A DNA stretch of 64,000 nt from Flavobacterium sp. GTDB taxonomy: Bacteria > Bacteroidota > Bacteroidia > Flavobacteriales > Flavobacteriaceae. The notes under the pieces are model-generated. The model searched no databases, was not told the origin of the DNA, and saw only the letters and a list, made by a program, of their open reading frames with translations. Positions within the stretch are counted from its first letter, which is position 1. The number at the start of each line of letters is the position of its first letter. The stretch lies in assembly GCF_017744675.1 (NCBI RefSeq), contig NZ_JAGIAV010000007.1, positions 112,018 to 176,017 on the forward strand. Direction: 5' to 3'. Shown here one piece after another: positions 63,301-64,000 of the stretch. Both the position numbers and the translations under genes were made by a program.

Positions 63301-63993
63301 GACTTTAATGAAGATTCTTTACTAAAAAATCTACTTGAATTTCAATTAAAAAAATTATATCAGAAATATGTCACTTTCGAAGGTAACTCCGCTTTGAGTC
63401 AAATATTGGAGAAAGATATTGAAACCAAAAAAGCTGAAATTTTTAACGAATTAAAAAAACAGAAAATCGAAGAAGGAAAAAAACAATATGAACTTATATA
63501 TGGTAAGAGCAAAATTCCTGGAAGTAATCTCGATAGTTTAAATTTATTTATAGATAAAGAAATTAGTTCCAAAGGAGATCCTAATGGGAATTATTTTATT
63601 GCTGCTGCTAGATTTCTTATGGGAGTTTTTAATGCTAATTCTTATATGAACAATTACAAACTTGATAAAGATGAAGATTATGCAATAACTGAAATCATAA
63701 ATCTTTTCAGTTTTATAGCGTCCTTAACAGGATTTGAAGCTAAACTTGACAGTAGTTTAAACTTTGGATTAGATGCAGAATTAAAAGGTGGTTTATTTGG
63801 AGCTGTTGTAGGCGGTTCAGTAGAGGGTTTTGTTGAAATAAATTATAAGCCTACTTTGTATGAAAATGGTAAAATAGCTTTTCTCGAATCGAACGATCCT
63901 TTAAAAGCAGTCTTTACAGAAATTGAAAATATACTTGAAAACATAACCGATGATAAACGAATTAAAGCAAAAACATTATTTCAAGTGCTCTAA
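60370..63993 (+). CDS. Giant protein with PG-binding-like and LysM-like N-terminus, candidate cargo (1207 residues)
   Basis: A 1207-residue protein without signal peptide. Residues about 60-140 resemble a PG_binding_1 fold (GEHITILKMAI, TGIFDVNLENAIKTFQG, DINGIVDSKTLLAIDAAL), and residues about 277-325 a LysM-like repeat (YKLKEGDTISKIVLDNYYG). A negatively charged helical stretch spans about 467-510. The remainder alternates strand-rich, glycine-containing segments with helices. Words of the type GIDAEVGALIG (near 672) and GLDAELKGGLFGAVVGG (near 1133) recur, suggesting internal repeats. The gene is complete, with the stop 7 bases before the window edge. Cell-wall-binding modules on an unsecreted giant protein fit a released effector or a tail/spike-like part; neither is proven. 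Confidence 0.7.
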   Translation: MSLHISKNAINNIPLTDENLTDDKIGGVLLNEPLSTSKYLVKLAKNDVANQKLGLKYKSFGEHITILKMAITAIDAIYDEYTIPNELIATGIFDVNLENAIKTFQGTAIFTANRSIDINGIVDSKTLLAIDAALSRDNIFDYEKKKYVGKVNSRSSFYIGSDISNPHPNYKIIIEGGDEITIEAKPEFGFSYINSGNDGKHVYGVPNEKFQTEIDKHPLVIAKNSKRAIEGIPPIKSIGFAKLDYNLEFANASVPMTNIQNELSKTAPLLFDDNGAKLYKLKEGDTISKIVLDNYYGGGDYAIMDPYNNVPIFILKERIPFPEDKRKDDARFQFYHNLLYYYNSEKKGSEPVNEWGFRTNNYERYTIDHLDMVDIFDNEYKEEDPNTALPNYYRFLKKMEELNANSKMIFDPLGITTSFTTVPGENIRIPSRQFADTMYYFLNFRHDEMLVKKEPEDETSTAMDYIKNEALSDIVDLMSDSMDALSEIAEEVKEDAVSLYHETVDFFVSAYNFVIQTLVDYWPRGLGGKFGVGVGITWGIPVKTKADVEKSISRKMTKATELTLVYTDEQVFELSVEHLEGFSYGIGQYSGHGRSKKLFGAFAGFEATAGLTLTQSSEYEFPIRQNETALLTMVMNVFVGQVLQSASKIFTCLESLNLDPKHYITKLEVKYNLGIDAEVGALIGTKLKKGLDIPSSNVEHPTIQNETKSYGSVSNIFEKIPSIGVHGDININAGAAYSYEAEYDDAPFTKGNKGRVFSKIKIENQYYIDAKIDLSLINNIFKSLIPGSEIQPTYIGKLFDKIEFDKKGIMLGTLYEFTRTGSPDSLTSDDFNFSDITYDEDDFTLKYLSSSNVSKEVSLHIGAYSGDADSPKTDGKYRLHMPTFHEMWIAGLDFAFTSAVAFKLFKGLELHKQVGIFDFDGKANNVTISDNSICDKIIQAMKKANIVKMEAKTIVAFIEKFLNHTKTELNLDLKMNIDFNEDSLLKNLLEFQLKKLYQKYVTFEGNSALSQILEKDIETKKAEIFNELKKQKIEEGKKQYELIYGKSKIPGSNLDSLNLFIDKEISSKGDPNGNYFIAAARFLMGVFNANSYMNNYKLDKDEDYAITEIINLFSFIASLTGFEAKLDSSLNFGLDAELKGGLFGAVVGGSVEGFVEINYKPTLYENGKIAFLESNDPLKAVFTEIENILENITDDKRIKAKTLFQVL

Positions 63994-64000
63994 ATAATAT

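Noticed and set aside
50690..63993. Intact prophage
   Set aside because: Repressors and lysis genes are present, but no integrase, transposase, terminase, portal, capsid or tail gene can be seen. A prophage continuing to the right of the window remains possible.

Overview
The window is AT-rich chromosomal DNA from a member of the Bacteroidota, most likely a Flavobacterium or close relative. The evidence is three SusC/SusD polysaccharide-utilisation loci (PULs), an ECF sigma/FecR pair of the Bacteroidota type, TAnnTTTG promoter -7 boxes, and Flavobacterium-style short palindromic repeats. No rRNA or tRNA was seen, so the genus is an inference.

PUL 1 (1-22.7 kb). A leftward operon runs SusC, SusD, GH43, SGNH esterase, a three-domain CE6-CE1-CE1 esterase, GH115 glucuronidase, GH95 and a DUF1680 (GH127/GH146) enzyme cut by the left edge. 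A NrtR-like Nudix regulator, a LacI regulator and a divergent GH3 enzyme sit upstream. Together they suit a heavily decorated, acetylated and feruloylated glucuronoarabinoxylan. Five copies of a CAAnCGnTTG palindrome in front of susC, the Nudix regulator gene and the GH3 gene look like one LacI regulon.

PUL 2 (22.8-38.2 kb). SusC, SusD, a shortened GH2 beta-mannosidase, two GH92 alpha-mannosidases, a GH125 alpha-1,6-mannosidase and a ROK kinase point to mannose-rich glycans (N-glycan or alpha-mannan). A second LacI regulator has its own operator type (ACTAAAnCGnTTTAGT) before susC and before itself. An orphan methyltransferase and a block of small palindromes follow.

PUL 3 (40.6-49.3 kb). 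ECF sigma factor, FecR anti-sigma factor, SusC with an STN domain and SusD are followed by a phosphodiesterase-alkaline phosphatase fusion, suggesting uptake of a phosphorylated or phosphodiester substrate. A MarR-GNAT fusion gene lies beyond it.

Phage-derived region (50.7-64 kb). Two repressors (a small XRE protein and a LexA-like S24 protein) face two diverged copies of a small-gene cassette. Each cassette promoter carries a different operator type, and one type also lies in front of the XRE gene. Downstream come a holin-like protein, a Cys/His endolysin and a predicted one-piece spanin, then two very large proteins without signal peptides (687 and 1207 residues). No capsid, tail, terminase, integrase or transposase gene is visible. 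The layout suggests a repressor-controlled, lysis-coupled release system for large cargo, comparable in logic to type 10 secretion or to bacteriocin lysis cassettes. This is the most interesting candidate in the window.
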